From: Flavobacteriales bacterium
GTDB taxonomy: Bacteria; Bacteroidota; Bacteroidia; Flavobacteriales_D; Parvicellaceae
DNA: 54,534 bases
Assembly (NCBI GenBank): GCA_020631555.1
Contig: JAHDGY010000011.1
Span: 1-54,534, forward strand
Reading direction: 5' to 3'
Positions 43,595-54,179 of this stretch are shown here, in pieces (positions within the stretch are counted from its first letter, which is position 1; each line of letters opens with the position of its first letter). The position numbers and the translations under genes were made by a program. A model generated the notes under the pieces. That model had not been told where the DNA came from and did no database searches. It worked only from the letters and a program-made list of their open reading frames with translations.

Positions 43595-45505
43595 ATGACA
43601 AAATCTATTACCATTATCGGGCTAAGCCTGAGTGCGCTGTCGTTGTGCGCACAAACTTATTCGCCTCAAAATGAATTAAGTAAGATATCGGTTCCTTCCA
43701 AGACGCGGTTACTAAGCGGATTTGAAATCCAACAAGAAGAGAGTAACAACAATGGCTCCTCTTATCAGTCGATTGGTTCCAATGGAACTAGAGACATTAT
43801 TGAGGAAAAAAGAGGAACTACGAAATACGATTTACAAACAAACTCATCTTTGCAACAAAGATTAGTAAATCGGAACGGTGTACTTGGGGGGGTATTTACA
43901 TATAGTGACAACAATCAATTTACAGATCGGGGGACAGGATACTTCTTCTTTGATGGCTCAAAGTGGTCAGAGCCCCCTAGCTCTAGAATTGAAACTGTAA
44001 GAACTGGCTGGCCATCGTACATGATATTGGAAAATAACAAGGAGGTTGTAATCGCACACCAGGCTTCAGGTTCCCTAGTTATGTCCACCAGAACTTTTAA
44101 TGCAGGCGAAGACTGGACAAGAGGTCAAGTTCCTACTGCAACAGGTGAGAACATCTTATGGGCAAGAGCTACAAACGGTGGAGCTGATGGTAATACCATA
44201 CATTGTATCGCCATAACCGCGCCGATAGCAAATGATGGAAAAAAATACAAAGGTGTAGACGGTCAAATATTGTACTGGAGATCAAAAGATGGTGGTACAA
44301 CTTGGGATATAAAAGACTCAGTAATCCCTGGATTAGATTCTGCTCATTTCAACAATTTTGACGGAGACGCTTATTCTATTACGGCAAAACAAAACACTAT
44401 AGCTATCGGCATATGGAATGATTGGGCTGATTGTATCATCATGAAATCCTCTGATAACGGAGACACTTGGAACAAGAAAACAATTATTGACTTTCCAATC
44501 GACAAATGGGAAGAACTCGGTAATATTTGGGATGGAAATAATGACAGTACTACAGACGCAGATAATGACGGTAAAATTGATGATGAAGATAAGATCCATT
44601 CCACAGACCGTAGTGGAAATATAACAATTGATGACGAAGGGATGGTTCACGCGGTATTTGGTAAAATGATCTATGGTGATGATAACGCCGGAACAGACGC
44701 TGCAACTGGACAATCATCCTACTTCCCGTTCACTTCCGGTGTCCTGTACTGGAACGAAACTTTTGGTAAAGATTCCTCTATTTTATGTGCGGATATTGTT
44801 GATGAGGATGGTAACGGTACCATTGAATTTCTTAATAAAACAAATTCACACGGACAGTATCAAAATAGCTTAACCTCCTACCCTTCAATCGCAATAAAAG
44901 ACGGAGAATTATTCGTTACTTATTCGGGAGTTGTAGAAGGTGCAAATAACGGTTCTCAAATGTATCGTCACGTATACATAACGAGATCTAATGATTATGG
45001 TTTGACTTGGTGCGCGCCTCAAGACTTAACCCCAGAAGTGGATGGTGATGAGAGAGAATGTGTATTTGCAAACTTAGCGACCAATATTGATGATAAAATC
45101 CACATAATTTATCAATCAGACTTCGAACCTGGACTTGCCGTTAGAGGTGATAAAGATCCGGTTGATGAGAATGAAATCGTATATCTTACAGCAACTTTGT
45201 CTGATTCTTGTGGAATACCTCTTAGCATCAATAAAATCGAGCTAAATAAATTCGATCAAGTGGTGTATCCGAATCCAGCTACAAATGAGGTCTATATCAG
45301 CTTTAACAATCCTAAAGGAGAAGAGCTTCAATTAAGTTTAATTAACTCGCTAGGATCTCAGGTAAAATTAATAGCCGGTACCAATTATAAGCCATCTGGA
45401 AACCTTGTAAAGATAGATTTGCAAGACGTTAAAAATGGCTTGTACTTTGTTAAATTAACATCCAATACTACAACCAAAACCATTAAAGTTGTGGTAAGCA
45501 AGTAA
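43595..45505 (+). CDS. T9SS-sorted secreted protein with BNR/sialidase-like repeats
   Basis: 636 residues. A signal peptide (1-19, LSLSALSLCAQ) is followed by beta-propeller-like repeats with S-x-D-x-G-x-T-W Asp-box motifs (SKDGGTTWDIKDS, SSDNGDTWNKKTI, SNDYGLTWCAP). An Asp-rich Ca-binding-like segment is at about 310-340 (TTDADNDGKIDDEDK). The C-terminal domain VVYPNPATNEVYISFN ... GLYFVKLTSNTTTKTIKVVV is a type A T9SS sorting domain, so the protein is exported across the outer membrane. The catalytic residues of sialidases are not obvious, so it may be a binding or hydrolytic surface protein. A strong terminator follows. Confidence 0.85.
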   Translation: MTKSITIIGLSLSALSLCAQTYSPQNELSKISVPSKTRLLSGFEIQQEESNNNGSSYQSIGSNGTRDIIEEKRGTTKYDLQTNSSLQQRLVNRNGVLGGVFTYSDNNQFTDRGTGYFFFDGSKWSEPPSSRIETVRTGWPSYMILENNKEVVIAHQASGSLVMSTRTFNAGEDWTRGQVPTATGENILWARATNGGADGNTIHCIAITAPIANDGKKYKGVDGQILYWRSKDGGTTWDIKDSVIPGLDSAHFNNFDGDAYSITAKQNTIAIGIWNDWADCIIMKSSDNGDTWNKKTIIDFPIDKWEELGNIWDGNNDSTTDADNDGKIDDEDKIHSTDRSGNITIDDEGMVHAVFGKMIYGDDNAGTDAATGQSSYFPFTSGVLYWNETFGKDSSILCADIVDEDGNGTIEFLNKTNSHGQYQNSLTSYPSIAIKDGELFVTYSGVVEGANNGSQMYRHVYITRSNDYGLTWCAPQDLTPEVDGDERECVFANLATNIDDKIHIIYQSDFEPGLAVRGDKDPVDENEIVYLTATLSDSCGIPLSINKIELNKFDQVVYPNPATNEVYISFNNPKGEELQLSLINSLGSQVKLIAGTNYKPSGNLVKIDLQDVKNGLYFVKLTSNTTTKTIKVVVSK

Positions 45506-45533
45506 TATTGATTTTGTAAATATTTATAGTAGA

Positions 45534-45571
45534 AAAATGCCGGTATTCTGATACCGGCATTTTCTTTTTCA
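45534..45571. terminator. Strong terminator, probably bidirectional
   Basis: A perfect 13-bp stem (AAAATGCCGGTAT 45534-45546, ATACCGGCATTTT 45551-45563) with a 4-nt loop TCTG is followed by TCTTTTTC. It lies between the convergent T9SS gene and O-methyltransferase gene and could serve both, although the T-run is on the plus strand. Confidence 0.8.
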
Positions 45572-45621
45572 ATTAATCACCACAAAAAATTCAAGGTAAA
45601 TTGACTGACGTATAATTAAGT

Positions 45622-46266
45622 TTATTTTACACGAATACACATCAATCCATCTCTAATTGGAAGAAGTGCATTTTCAACTCTAGGATCATTATGAACAAGC
45701 TTGCTGAATTCCTGAAGCGCCCTAGTCTCTTCGTCCAATTCTTCAAGTTCATTTGCGACCTTTCCACTCCAAAGCACATTGTCTGCAACGATAAGTCCAC
45801 CGGGCCTCATTCGGTCGATAAGTAACTCAAAATATTGCCAGTACCCTGGCTTATCAGCATCAATAAAAGCAAAATCAATTAGTTCAGATATATTCGAAAT
45901 ATGCTCCTTAGCATCCCCAATAACCATTTCAATTTTATCGGAAAGCCCAGCTTCGGCAAAATATCGCTTGCAAATTTCCTCTAGTTCATCATTAACTTCA
46001 TACGTGATAAGCTTACCGTCCGGTGCTAGTCCTTCTGCCAAGCACAGAGCAGAGTATCCAGTGTAGGTTCCTACCTCTACAATTAACTGAGGATTTAGCA
46101 ACTTGCTCAAAAGACTTAAAGCTCTTCCTTGCAAATGCCCAGACAACATCCTAGGCTGAAGAACGTTCATATTGGTTTCTCGATTTAATCTCCCCAAAAT
46201 TTCGGGTTCTGCACTTGTATATGCTTCACAATAGTTAGCTATTTTCTCATCGATCAGTTCAAACAT
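45622..46266 (-). CDS. O-methyltransferase (class I SAM-dependent, COMT-like)
   Basis: 214 residues. The SAM loop is VEVGTYTGYSALCLAEGL, followed by ITYEVNDELEEICKRYF with the acidic ribose-binding residue. DFAFIDADKPGYWQYFELLI and RPGGLIVADNVLWSGKV supply the metal-binding Asp residues and the catalytic region of small cation-dependent O-methyltransferases (family 3). The acceptor is unknown. It is cytoplasmic, monocistronic and convergent with the T9SS gene. Confidence 0.9.
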   Translation of the reverse strand: MFELIDEKIANYCEAYTSAEPEILGRLNRETNMNVLQPRMLSGHLQGRALSLLSKLLNPQLIVEVGTYTGYSALCLAEGLAPDGKLITYEVNDELEEICKRYFAEAGLSDKIEMVIGDAKEHISNISELIDFAFIDADKPGYWQYFELLIDRMRPGGLIVADNVLWSGKVANELEELDEETRALQEFSKLVHNDPRVENALLPIRDGLMCIRVK

Positions 46267-46385
46267 TCCTAATATCTTATAATTTCAATGCAACAAAAAT
46301 GCGCAAACTTTCAACATCGAATGTAGTGTTCATGCAAGCCATTTTTATGTTCAATGAAATTATTCTTATTTCAATCTATTAAAGA

Positions 46386-47042
46386 ATGAAAGTACAAGTA
46401 ATAGTGATAAACGAGCACCGATTGATCCGCGAAGCAATAATTAACCTACTCTCCAGCAGCAACAACTTTGCTGTAAACTATTCATTCAAATCAATGGAAG
46501 AAGCAATCAAAAGAGTTCACTTTATGGAATTTCATACTATTCTTGTAAGCCTCAATCGACCGCTGAAACAAGTCTCAAGCTTTATTCACGAAATAAAACA
46601 ACAAAAATCATGGGTAAAGATCATCGGCATTAGCGACCCTTCAGATCTAATGTTCAACAAGTCCCTCTTGACCACAGGAATAGATGCAATTATTTCCAAA
46701 AATGCGACTAAACAGGAACTGTTTTCAGGAATTAAAGCATCATTAAATGACAATTTCTTTCTTTCTTCAGAATTATTGGATAGCATGGTTGAACTTACTA
46801 TTAAGCAAAATAAAATTGAAGCAATTCACTCCATCACCAAACGAGAACATGAAGTAATTGGCCATATCGCAAATGGGTTAACTTCTCAGAATATTGCTAA
46901 ACAAATCCAAGTGTCAGTTAAAACGATAGAGAGTCATCGTCGCAATATTTTTAAGAAATTGAACGTAAAAAACTCAGCCGAATTGATAAAAATAGCCCTC
47001 GAACAAGGAATTATTTTAGACCAACACAAAACCAATTTATAA
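46386..47042 (+). CDS. LuxR/NarL-type response regulator with atypical receiver
   Basis: 218 residues. The N-terminal receiver-like domain (1-125) keeps the fold and the conserved Lys (K105, AIISKNA). The acidic pair is N9-E10 instead of D-D, and the phosphoacceptor position is Ser55 (TILVSLNRP, where LLDLxMP is normal). The LuxR HTH (149-205; TKREHEVIGHIANGLTSQNI, VSVKTIESHRRNIFKKL) is complete. It therefore probably binds DNA without classic Asp phosphorylation. No histidine kinase gene is adjacent. Target genes are unknown. Confidence 0.87.
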   Translation: MKVQVIVINEHRLIREAIINLLSSSNNFAVNYSFKSMEEAIKRVHFMEFHTILVSLNRPLKQVSSFIHEIKQQKSWVKIIGISDPSDLMFNKSLLTTGIDAIISKNATKQELFSGIKASLNDNFFLSSELLDSMVELTIKQNKIEAIHSITKREHEVIGHIANGLTSQNIAKQIQVSVKTIESHRRNIFKKLNVKNSAELIKIALEQGIILDQHKTNL

Positions 47043-47457
47043 TCCTGTTTTGTGTATAATTTAACACAAAAATCACAAAACAAGGGTATACCATTAGTAA
47101 TTAGCACCGTATTTAAACGGATAATTTATATTTTTTTAATTCAATTAGTTTTAATCCAGAAATAGGAAATCTACCTTTAGAATTAAGGAGATTTGCTGTC
47201 AGCCTTTAGAAGATAAAGTCTGTTTGGAGATTACCAGTTATTCCTTGGATATCCCATCCCTTATCACCCTGTTTACCTATATATCAACTAAAACTGTTAA
47301 GCAAATCCCCCTTTTTTGTGCCGCGTTGGCAGGCAATTTTCGTGCCGAAAAAATCAAGTCGAATAAAAACCATTACAACTCCTCATCCGTACACAGGCAG
47401 TTATGATAACGTTGCAATTGTCTTTACTTTTGCACCACTGCCTAATGAATTAATGTA
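47043..47457. other. Intergenic region upstream of the WG-repeat gene
   Basis: 415 bp with no supported gene; the one short open frame (47224-47406) has no convincing sequence. Just after the regulator gene, CCTGTTTTGTG and CACAAAACAAGG (about 47044-47085) form an imperfect inverted repeat without a T-run. TACTTTTG at 47425-47432 is the promoter of the next gene. Confidence 0.5.
47425..47432 (+). promoter_or_regulatory. Candidate -7 element for the WG-repeat gene
   Basis: TACTTTTG is a perfect TAnnTTTG ending 25 nt before the ATG at 47458. The -33 site is not clear. Confidence 0.45.
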
Positions 47458-49365
47458 ATGAGAATTATTTCAGCGATTCAGAATTTAACTGTGTTCCTGT
47501 TCGCGATAATTTTGTCGTCTCAAACTAGCGCGCAACAAGCTACTCCTACACAAAACCGTGGAAAATGGGGCTATAAGTGGAAGGACTCTACTTGGTTGGT
47601 CAAACCGAAATTTAAAGTTGCTTTAGCTTTCTCTGAAGGCTTTGGAGTAGTTGCTAATGGTAATAAATGGGGCATAGTAGATATGAATGGAAAATATCTA
47701 GTCAAACCTCAATACTCAAAAATCAACTCATTTAGTGAAGATCGCGCAGCCGTATTGATAACAAATGAAGATGAGCAAACTCAAAATTGGGGATTTCTTA
47801 ATACTTCAGGGGAACTGATAATTGAGCCTAAGTACAAGCGTGTCGAATCATTCAAAAAAGGAAAATCACTCGTGAGCTTCTATTCCGACGAAGGAACAGA
47901 ACAGTATTACATTAACGTTGATGGAAAACGACTATCGCCAGATTTCAGAACCATGACAAGGATAAATCCTAAAATTTGGCTCATAACCAACTTACGATCT
48001 GGCGGAAACAAACTTTACGGATACTTAAATGAAGATGGAACGAAATATACCGAATGGTACTTAAACAATTTCAATCCCTTTGCAGATAGAGAACCAGTTT
48101 GTTTGCCTTCCAAACCTAAAGAACCTTTGGTACCAGGAAACGTCTACCAAGGAAATGTAAACCGTAAGTTGTGGGCATTCCGAAATTCAGATGGCAAAAT
48201 AATATCCCCCTGGTATCACGAATACGGAAGATTTCAGAAAGGTTATGGTACATTTCGAGTTAACTACAGATGGGGAATTATTGATTCAACCTTCACTACT
48301 TTGTGTCAACCAATTTTTGATGAAATCCTGCATTTAGGAACCTTCGGCAATGATTACTATTTCAAAGCCTCAAACGAATATCGCAAATGGTACGCGTGCG
48401 ATAAGAATGGTAAAAAAACGGGGACGCTTCCTTATGAGAATATTGAAAAGTACAATGACTCTCTGCTCATCGGAACGCATACCCAAGAATTCAAAGGAAA
48501 AACACTTATTCAAAAAGTCCTATTCAATTTGAAGGGTCAAACAAAATCATCCTGGTATAATGAAATTCATCCTGCCAAAAACGGCAAAATTAGAGTGGAA
48601 GTATCAAGAGAATGGTTAGAGAATGGTAAAGTTCATTTCGGAAACTTTTATAATTATTTATACTCCGACGATTTTTCGCTTTCCACAAACTGGCGCCGGA
48701 TACTGTATTTTGAATGTGATAAACTAAAATCGAATTTTCTAGCGCTAAAGGATTCACTGCAACACAAGTCCAGAACTTTGTTTTCAGCTGAAAGCCTCAA
48801 TTATCAAAATAAATTTGATCGTCAAATTCACTTTGATGATCAAAATAAAACAATCAGTTTTAGAGGGTTTGACAACGGATCAGGCTATACTATATGGGCT
48901 ACTAAACACGGTAATCAAATTAAATTTGGATACAGAAATTCCCAATATTCTATAGTAACGGATTGCAAATTTGATGCTGCATACGGATTTCATGACGGTA
49001 AAGCTATTGTCATGGTAAACGGAAAATTCGGTGTGATTAGCAATAGTGGCAACTATTTAATTCAACCCAAATATGAACTATTGGGTAGTTTTGGCGGAGA
49101 CTTGGCTCCCTACTTTAACGGAGAAAAATGGGGATATTTGAATTCGAAAGGCCAACATGTTATCGCTCCGTTATTTGAAGAAGCGTCATCTTTTGAAGAT
49201 GGTTTGGCTATTGTAAAAAAAGACGGTTTTTGGGGAATTATCGACAACATTGGTAACTTTAAACTTGAACCTAGTATGGCACGGCCTCCAGAATTTGAGG
49301 CCAACGGAACAATTAAAATCCACGACCCCAGTAAGGGTTGGATTCCTTTTAAGATTATTAACTAA
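47458..49365 (+). CDS. WG-repeat protein, exported
   Basis: 635 residues. A signal peptide (1-25, LSSQTSAQ) is followed by WG-type beta-rich repeats marked by a K-W-G-I/Y-x-D/N pattern: GKWGYKWKDS, NKWGIVDMNGKYLVKPQY, WGFLNTSGELIIEPKY, and at the C-terminus GKFGVISNSGNYLIQPKYEL, EKWGYLNSKGQHVIAPLFEE and GFWGIIDNIGNFKLEP. The centre (about 190-480) is less regular. WG-repeat proteins are widespread exported proteins of unknown biochemical function. It has its own promoter and no operon partner. Confidence 0.87.
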   Translation: MRIISAIQNLTVFLFAIILSSQTSAQQATPTQNRGKWGYKWKDSTWLVKPKFKVALAFSEGFGVVANGNKWGIVDMNGKYLVKPQYSKINSFSEDRAAVLITNEDEQTQNWGFLNTSGELIIEPKYKRVESFKKGKSLVSFYSDEGTEQYYINVDGKRLSPDFRTMTRINPKIWLITNLRSGGNKLYGYLNEDGTKYTEWYLNNFNPFADREPVCLPSKPKEPLVPGNVYQGNVNRKLWAFRNSDGKIISPWYHEYGRFQKGYGTFRVNYRWGIIDSTFTTLCQPIFDEILHLGTFGNDYYFKASNEYRKWYACDKNGKKTGTLPYENIEKYNDSLLIGTHTQEFKGKTLIQKVLFNLKGQTKSSWYNEIHPAKNGKIRVEVSREWLENGKVHFGNFYNYLYSDDFSLSTNWRRILYFECDKLKSNFLALKDSLQHKSRTLFSAESLNYQNKFDRQIHFDDQNKTISFRGFDNGSGYTIWATKHGNQIKFGYRNSQYSIVTDCKFDAAYGFHDGKAIVMVNGKFGVISNSGNYLIQPKYELLGSFGGDLAPYFNGEKWGYLNSKGQHVIAPLFEEASSFEDGLAIVKKDGFWGIIDNIGNFKLEPSMARPPEFEANGTIKIHDPSKGWIPFKIIN

Positions 49366-49630
49366 TTGAACATCTAATCCTTCAAATTCAATTTCGGTGC
49401 GTATTTAGCTACAATCAAACATTGATATATACTTAGGCTTACTCATCAAATTATCTATCTGTCGCTTGCTATCAATTTTATGTACAACGATACCTAATTC
49501 CAGTCGTTCCGTAAACGGTTTCTCGCAACAATTCAAAAATCTCAGGACATGGTTTGTAAAGGATTTTGTAATCTAGCTGCTGCAAAGTAAAATTCATGGT
49601 GATTTCAATTGAGAAGCGAAAGTAATTAGT

Positions 49631-50221
49631 ATGATTGAATTGGAGGATAAATTAATAGCACAGGATCTTTTTAAGAAAAAATTTGTTTGTGACCTATCAG
49701 CATGTAAAGGGGCGTGTTGTGTTGAAGGAAATTCTGGCGCGCCTTTAACGGAAGAAGAAGTCCATATTTTGGAGAAAGAATACGAATCTATTAAACCTTT
49801 TATGCGCAAAGAAGGAATTGAAAGCATAGATAATCAAGGTGTTTTCTACATGGACTGGGAAAATGAACCTGTAACCACACTTGTTGATGGTAAAGAATGT
49901 GCATTTGTAATCTTTGATGAAGGTGGAGTCGCCAAATGTAGCATTGAAAAAGCACATAAAGAGGAAGCAACCAATTTTAAAAAACCATTATCCTGCCATT
50001 TGTATCCAATTAGAGTTTCGCAGCTGAAACATCACGAAGCCATCAACTATAACGAGTGGGATATTTGCAAACCAGCATGCGACTGCGGGAACAAATTAGA
50101 CGTTCCGGTTTTCAAATTTTTGAGGGAACCCATTATACGAAAATGGGGGATAGATTTTTACGAAAAACTTGAATATATTAACAAGGAAATCTCTTCAAGA
50201 GATTTTGACAAAAATTCCTAA
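49631..50221 (+). CDS. DUF3109 family protein (cysteine-rich, YkgJ-related)
   Basis: 196 residues. The cysteine set is clear: CDLSACKGACC (Cys20, 25, 29, 30), then CSIEKAH, CHLYP and CKPACDCG. This matches DUF3109 and the related zinc/iron-chelating CxxCxxCC (YkgJ) group, which probably binds a metal or cluster. FVIFDEGGVAKCSIEKAHKE is another conserved block. Its role is unknown. It is intracellular by prediction and stands alone, with 265 bp upstream in which no promoter was recognised. Confidence 0.9.
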   Translation: MIELEDKLIAQDLFKKKFVCDLSACKGACCVEGNSGAPLTEEEVHILEKEYESIKPFMRKEGIESIDNQGVFYMDWENEPVTTLVDGKECAFVIFDEGGVAKCSIEKAHKEEATNFKKPLSCHLYPIRVSQLKHHEAINYNEWDICKPACDCGNKLDVPVFKFLREPIIRKWGIDFYEKLEYINKEISSRDFDKNS

Positions 50222-50742
50222 AATAAATTTCGCCGTTAAGAATTAAGACAATTTGTAATTTCATACATAAGGTTTCAATGCGAATAATATTTCTATCAAA
50301 AAAACATTGTTAATCTGTTTTTATCAACAGGCAAATTGAAAAGGCAAAACTTCTATATATTAGTGGAATAGCAATTCGGCCACTGGGCATATTCAAAAAG
50401 TCGAATCGCAATAACACTGCGGATTTCAGAAGATTTTTCGGCACGATTTAGAGCACTTTTTCCAATTAAAATTGCGTGTTGAAAACTTGAAATGAATGTG
50501 AATTAAAATGACTTGTACTAAGATTCATTTTTTTCAAATTTTGTAATCCTCATTTGAACGATTTAGAATAAATATTTCTGCAATTCGGAAGTCAATTTCC
50601 GATTGAAGTGCATAGCGAAAAAATAGGGTCATATAGAGTTCTTTTTCAGAATTCTAAAAACCGATTGAAGTTGCCTTGAGGGAATAGTTTTCGCTACAAA
50701 ATGAGGCTTGACACATTTTAAACCGTACAACACATTATATAC
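50222..50742. other. Long non-coding region upstream of nrdB
   Basis: 521 bp, AT-rich, no supported gene. It contains TTGTTAATCTG and TTATCAACAGG close together (about 50308-50331), which resemble imperfect DnaA-type boxes. A weak promoter, TTG (50665-50667), 17 bp, TAGTTTTC (50685-50692), would give a leader of about 45 nt to nrdB. A classical NrdR box pair was not found. Confidence 0.4.
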
Positions 50743-51792
50743 ATGAAAGAAGATAAAGAACTCGAAGACTCCCTTGCCAAGAAACAATTAGATATAAAGG
50801 AAATCTTACCGAACAAAATTGAACTAGTGGAACCGATATTACAAGAAAATCCAAATCGTTTCGTACTCTTCCCTATAGAGCACGACGATATCTGGGCGAT
50901 GTACAAAAAAGCAGAGGCAAGTTTTTGGACAGCAGAAGAAATAGATCTTTCTCCAGACCTTATTGACTGGAAAAATAAATTAAACGACGACGAAAGGCAT
51001 TTTATAAAACATGTACTTGCTTTTTTTGCTGCCTCCGACGGAATTGTGAATGAAAACCTAGCAGAAAATTTTCTAAGCGAAGTACAATACACCGAGGCCA
51101 AGTTTTTCTACGGATTTCAATTAGCAATCGAAAATATTCATTCAGAAACGTATTCACTGTTAATCGACACTTATATCAAAGACAAAGTTGAAAAGGACAC
51201 TTTATTTAATGCGATTGAAACTTTGGACTGCGTAAAAACAAAAGCGGATTGGGCGCTCAAATGGATTGACAATGGGTCTTATGCCCACCGTCTTATTGCA
51301 TTTGCGGCAGTAGAAGGAATCTTCTTTTCAGGATCATTTTGTTCAATTTTCTGGCTTAAAAAACGAGGCTTAATGCCTGGGTTAAGCTTCTCCAATGAAC
51401 TTATTTCAAGAGACGAAGGACTACATTGTGACTTCGCGTGCTTACTTTACAACAATCACTTGGTTAATAAATTACCAAAGGAAGAAGTACAAGAAATCAT
51501 CACAAACGCAGTTGAAATTGAAAAGGAATTTGTAACGGATGCACTTCCGGTGAGACTCATCGGAATGAATTCGGAGCTGATGACACAATATATCGAATTT
51601 GTAGCAGATCGATTATTAACGGAACTGGGTAATGAAAAGGTTTATAACGTTAGTAATCCATTCGACTTCATGGACATGATAAATCTTCAAGGGAAAACCA
51701 ACTTCTTTGAGAAACGCGTAGGCGAATATCAAAAAGCAGGTGTTCTTGGCGATAAAAGCGATAATTCATTTACCCTGGATGCTGATTTTTAA
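50743..51792 (+). CDS. nrdB: Class Ia ribonucleotide reductase small subunit
   Basis: 349 residues. It holds the diiron/tyrosyl-radical centre that starts catalysis in NrdA. The pattern is strikingly like eukaryotic R2: EEIDLS (Asp68), then [20 protein letters not shown], and [17 protein letters not shown] with Glu130, His133 and the radical Tyr137. EGIFFSGSF and [11 protein letters not shown] supply the remaining ligands. It lies 29 bp upstream of nrdA in a two-gene operon. The long upstream region suggests regulated expression. Confidence 0.96.
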   Translation: MKEDKELEDSLAKKQLDIKEILPNKIELVEPILQENPNRFVLFPIEHDDIWAMYKKAEASFWTAEEIDLSPDLIDWKNKLNDDERHFIKHVLAFFAASDGIVNENLAENFLSEVQYTEAKFFYGFQLAIENIHSETYSLLIDTYIKDKVEKDTLFNAIETLDCVKTKADWALKWIDNGSYAHRLIAFAAVEGIFFSGSFCSIFWLKKRGLMPGLSFSNELISRDEGLHCDFACLLYNNHLVNKLPKEEVQEIITNAVEIEKEFVTDALPVRLIGMNSELMTQYIEFVADRLLTELGNEKVYNVSNPFDFMDMINLQGKTNFFEKRVGEYQKAGVLGDKSDNSFTLDADF

Positions 51793-51821
51793 ATAACTTA
51801 TTAGAAACACATAGTTAAATT

Positions 51822-54179
51822 ATGTACGTAGTTAAACGAGACGGCCGCAAGGAAGCAGTGAAATTTGATAAAATTACTGCTCGTATTAAAAAACTTTGCT
51901 ACGGATTAAGTCCGTTAGTAACACCTGAAAAGGTAGCAATGAAGGTTATTGAAGGCCTTTACGACGGTGTTACCACAAGCGAACTTGACAACCTTGCAGC
52001 TGAAGTTGCTGCTTCCAATACAATCACCCACCCCGATTTTGCATTGTTAGCATCCAGAATTGCAGTTTCCAACCTGCACAAAAACACCAAAAAGTCTTTC
52101 TCTGAAACAGTAAAAGACCTTTATGAGTACATTGACCCTAAGACGGGTAAAAATGCATCATTAATAGCCGAAGATGTATATCAAATTATTATTGATAATG
52201 CTGATCTCCTAGATTCTACTATCATCTACGATAGAGACTTTAGATATGATTATTTCGGTTTTAAAACTCTTGAGCGTTCTTATTTACTAAAGCTCAATAG
52301 CGCTGTTACTGAACGTCCGCAACAAATGTTGATGCGAGTTTCTGTAGGAATCCACAAAAAAGATATTGAAGCAGCCATTGAGACTTACAACAAAATGAGT
52401 GAGGGATGGTTTACGCATGCTACTCCTACCCTATTTAATGCGGGAACGCCAAAACCACAAATGTCATCTTGTTTCTTGTTAACCACTCAGGAAGATAGCA
52501 TTAATGGAATATACGACACTTTAAAGCAATGCGCTAAAATCTCCCAATCAGCCGGCGGAATAGGGTTAGCTATTCACGACATTAGAGCTACCGGGTCCTA
52601 CATTAAAGGAACTAACGGAAGCTCTAACGGTATCGTGCCTATGCTAAGAGTTTTTAATGATACTGCCCGTTACGTTGATCAAGGTGGAGGTAAAAGAAAA
52701 GGGTCATTCGCCATTTACTTAGAGCCCTGGCATGCAGATGTATTCGACTTCCTTGATTTAAAAAAGAATCACGGTAAGGAAGAACAAAGAGCACGCGATT
52801 TGTTTTACGCACTTTGGATTCCAGACCTTTTCATGAAAAGGGTTAAGGAAAACGGAAATTGGACGCTAATGTGTCCAAACGAGTGCCCTGGACTACCAGA
52901 TAGCTATGGAGAAGAATTTGAAGCTTTATATGAAAAATATGAAGCGAAAGGGAAAGGGCGTAAAACCATTAAAGCACAAGACCTCTGGTTTAAGATTCTC
53001 GAATCTCAAATTGAGACTGGAAATCCTTACATGCTTTACAAGGATGCTGCAAACAGAAAATCCAACCAAAAGAATTTGGGGGTTATTCGTTCATCAAACC
53101 TGTGCACCGAGATTATAGAATATACTGCGAAAGACGAAGTTGCAGTTTGTAATCTCGCATCAATTGCTCTGCCGAAGTTTGTTAAGGACGGTAAGTTTGA
53201 CCACCAGAAACTTTTTGAAGTTTCTTATCAAGTGGCAGCTAACCTAAATAAGATTATTGACGGCAATTATTATCCAGTGCCGGAAGCTAGAAATTCTAAT
53301 ATGCGCCACCGTCCAATTGGAATCGGGGTACAAGGTCTTGCTGACGCATTTATTTTAATGAGATTCCCATTCGATTCGCCTGAAGCACAACAATTGAATA
53401 AAGACATCTTCGAGACAATATATTATGGCGCAATGACTGCCTCGAAAGACTTGGCTAAAGAAGATGGACCGTATGAAACATTCAAGGGTTCACCTACTTC
53501 GCAAGGAATATTCCAATTTGACATGTGGAATGTTACACCATCCGACCGATGGGAATGGGATTTATTAAAAGAAGAGGTTAAAAAACATGGTGTAAGAAAC
53601 TCGCTTTTGCTGGCCCCAATGCCAACAGCTTCTACAGCCCAAATTCTCGGAAATAACGAATGTTTCGAACCATATACCTCTAACATCTACACAAGACGGG
53701 TTCTTTCTGGTGAGTTTATTATCGTTAACAAACACCTCTTGAAAGACTTGGTAAAACTTGATATCTGGAATGATGACTTGAAAAACAAGTTAATGGCTGC
53801 CAATGGATCGGTACAGAGTATTGCTGAGATTCCTGACAATATTAAAACACTGTATAAAACAGCTTGGGAACTTTCTCAAAAGAATGTTATTCAAATGGCT
53901 GCTGATCGTGGAGCGTTTATTTGTCAATCGCAGTCTACCAACGTTTTCATGGAAAACGCAAACTTCGGAAAGCTTACTTCCATGCATTTCTACGGTTGGG
54001 AATTGGGTCTAAAAACAGGTATGTACTATCTGAGAACTAAAGCCGCTACCGACGCAATTAAGTTTACTTTGGATAAATCTGCTGTGCAGGATCTATCCGA
54101 AAAAACAGTGGAACAAAGACAAGCTGAAATGAGCTGTTCTTTAGATGATCCGGAAAATTGCGAAATGTGCTCTGGTTGA
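51822..54179 (+). CDS. nrdA: Class Ia ribonucleotide reductase large subunit
   Basis: 785 residues. It reduces ribonucleoside diphosphates to deoxy forms. The N-terminus [20 protein letters not shown] is the ATP cone (about 1-90) that gives allosteric activity control. [16 protein letters not shown] and [10 protein letters not shown] are the active-site cysteine and loop regions; [20 protein letters not shown] follows. The C-terminal tail [13 protein letters not shown] has the C-x2-C pair re-reduced by thioredoxin. The start at 51822 fits the ATP cone alignment. It follows nrdB in the same operon. Confidence 0.97.
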   Translation: MYVVKRDGRKEAVKFDKITARIKKLCYGLSPLVTPEKVAMKVIEGLYDGVTTSELDNLAAEVAASNTITHPDFALLASRIAVSNLHKNTKKSFSETVKDLYEYIDPKTGKNASLIAEDVYQIIIDNADLLDSTIIYDRDFRYDYFGFKTLERSYLLKLNSAVTERPQQMLMRVSVGIHKKDIEAAIETYNKMSEGWFTHATPTLFNAGTPKPQMSSCFLLTTQEDSINGIYDTLKQCAKISQSAGGIGLAIHDIRATGSYIKGTNGSSNGIVPMLRVFNDTARYVDQGGGKRKGSFAIYLEPWHADVFDFLDLKKNHGKEEQRARDLFYALWIPDLFMKRVKENGNWTLMCPNECPGLPDSYGEEFEALYEKYEAKGKGRKTIKAQDLWFKILESQIETGNPYMLYKDAANRKSNQKNLGVIRSSNLCTEIIEYTAKDEVAVCNLASIALPKFVKDGKFDHQKLFEVSYQVAANLNKIIDGNYYPVPEARNSNMRHRPIGIGVQGLADAFILMRFPFDSPEAQQLNKDIFETIYYGAMTASKDLAKEDGPYETFKGSPTSQGIFQFDMWNVTPSDRWEWDLLKEEVKKHGVRNSLLLAPMPTASTAQILGNNECFEPYTSNIYTRRVLSGEFIIVNKHLLKDLVKLDIWNDDLKNKLMAANGSVQSIAEIPDNIKTLYKTAWELSQKNVIQMAADRGAFICQSQSTNVFMENANFGKLTSMHFYGWELGLKTGMYYLRTKAATDAIKFTLDKSAVQDLSEKTVEQRQAEMSCSLDDPENCEMCSG

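Noticed and set aside
47224-47406. 60-residue frame in the gap before the WG-repeat gene
   Set aside because: No ATG start, no recognisable sequence, and it lies just before the next gene's promoter.
50345-50370. NrdR-like box (CTATATATTAGTG) upstream of nrdB
   Set aside because: Only one half matches the palindromic consensus and no second box was found at the expected spacing.
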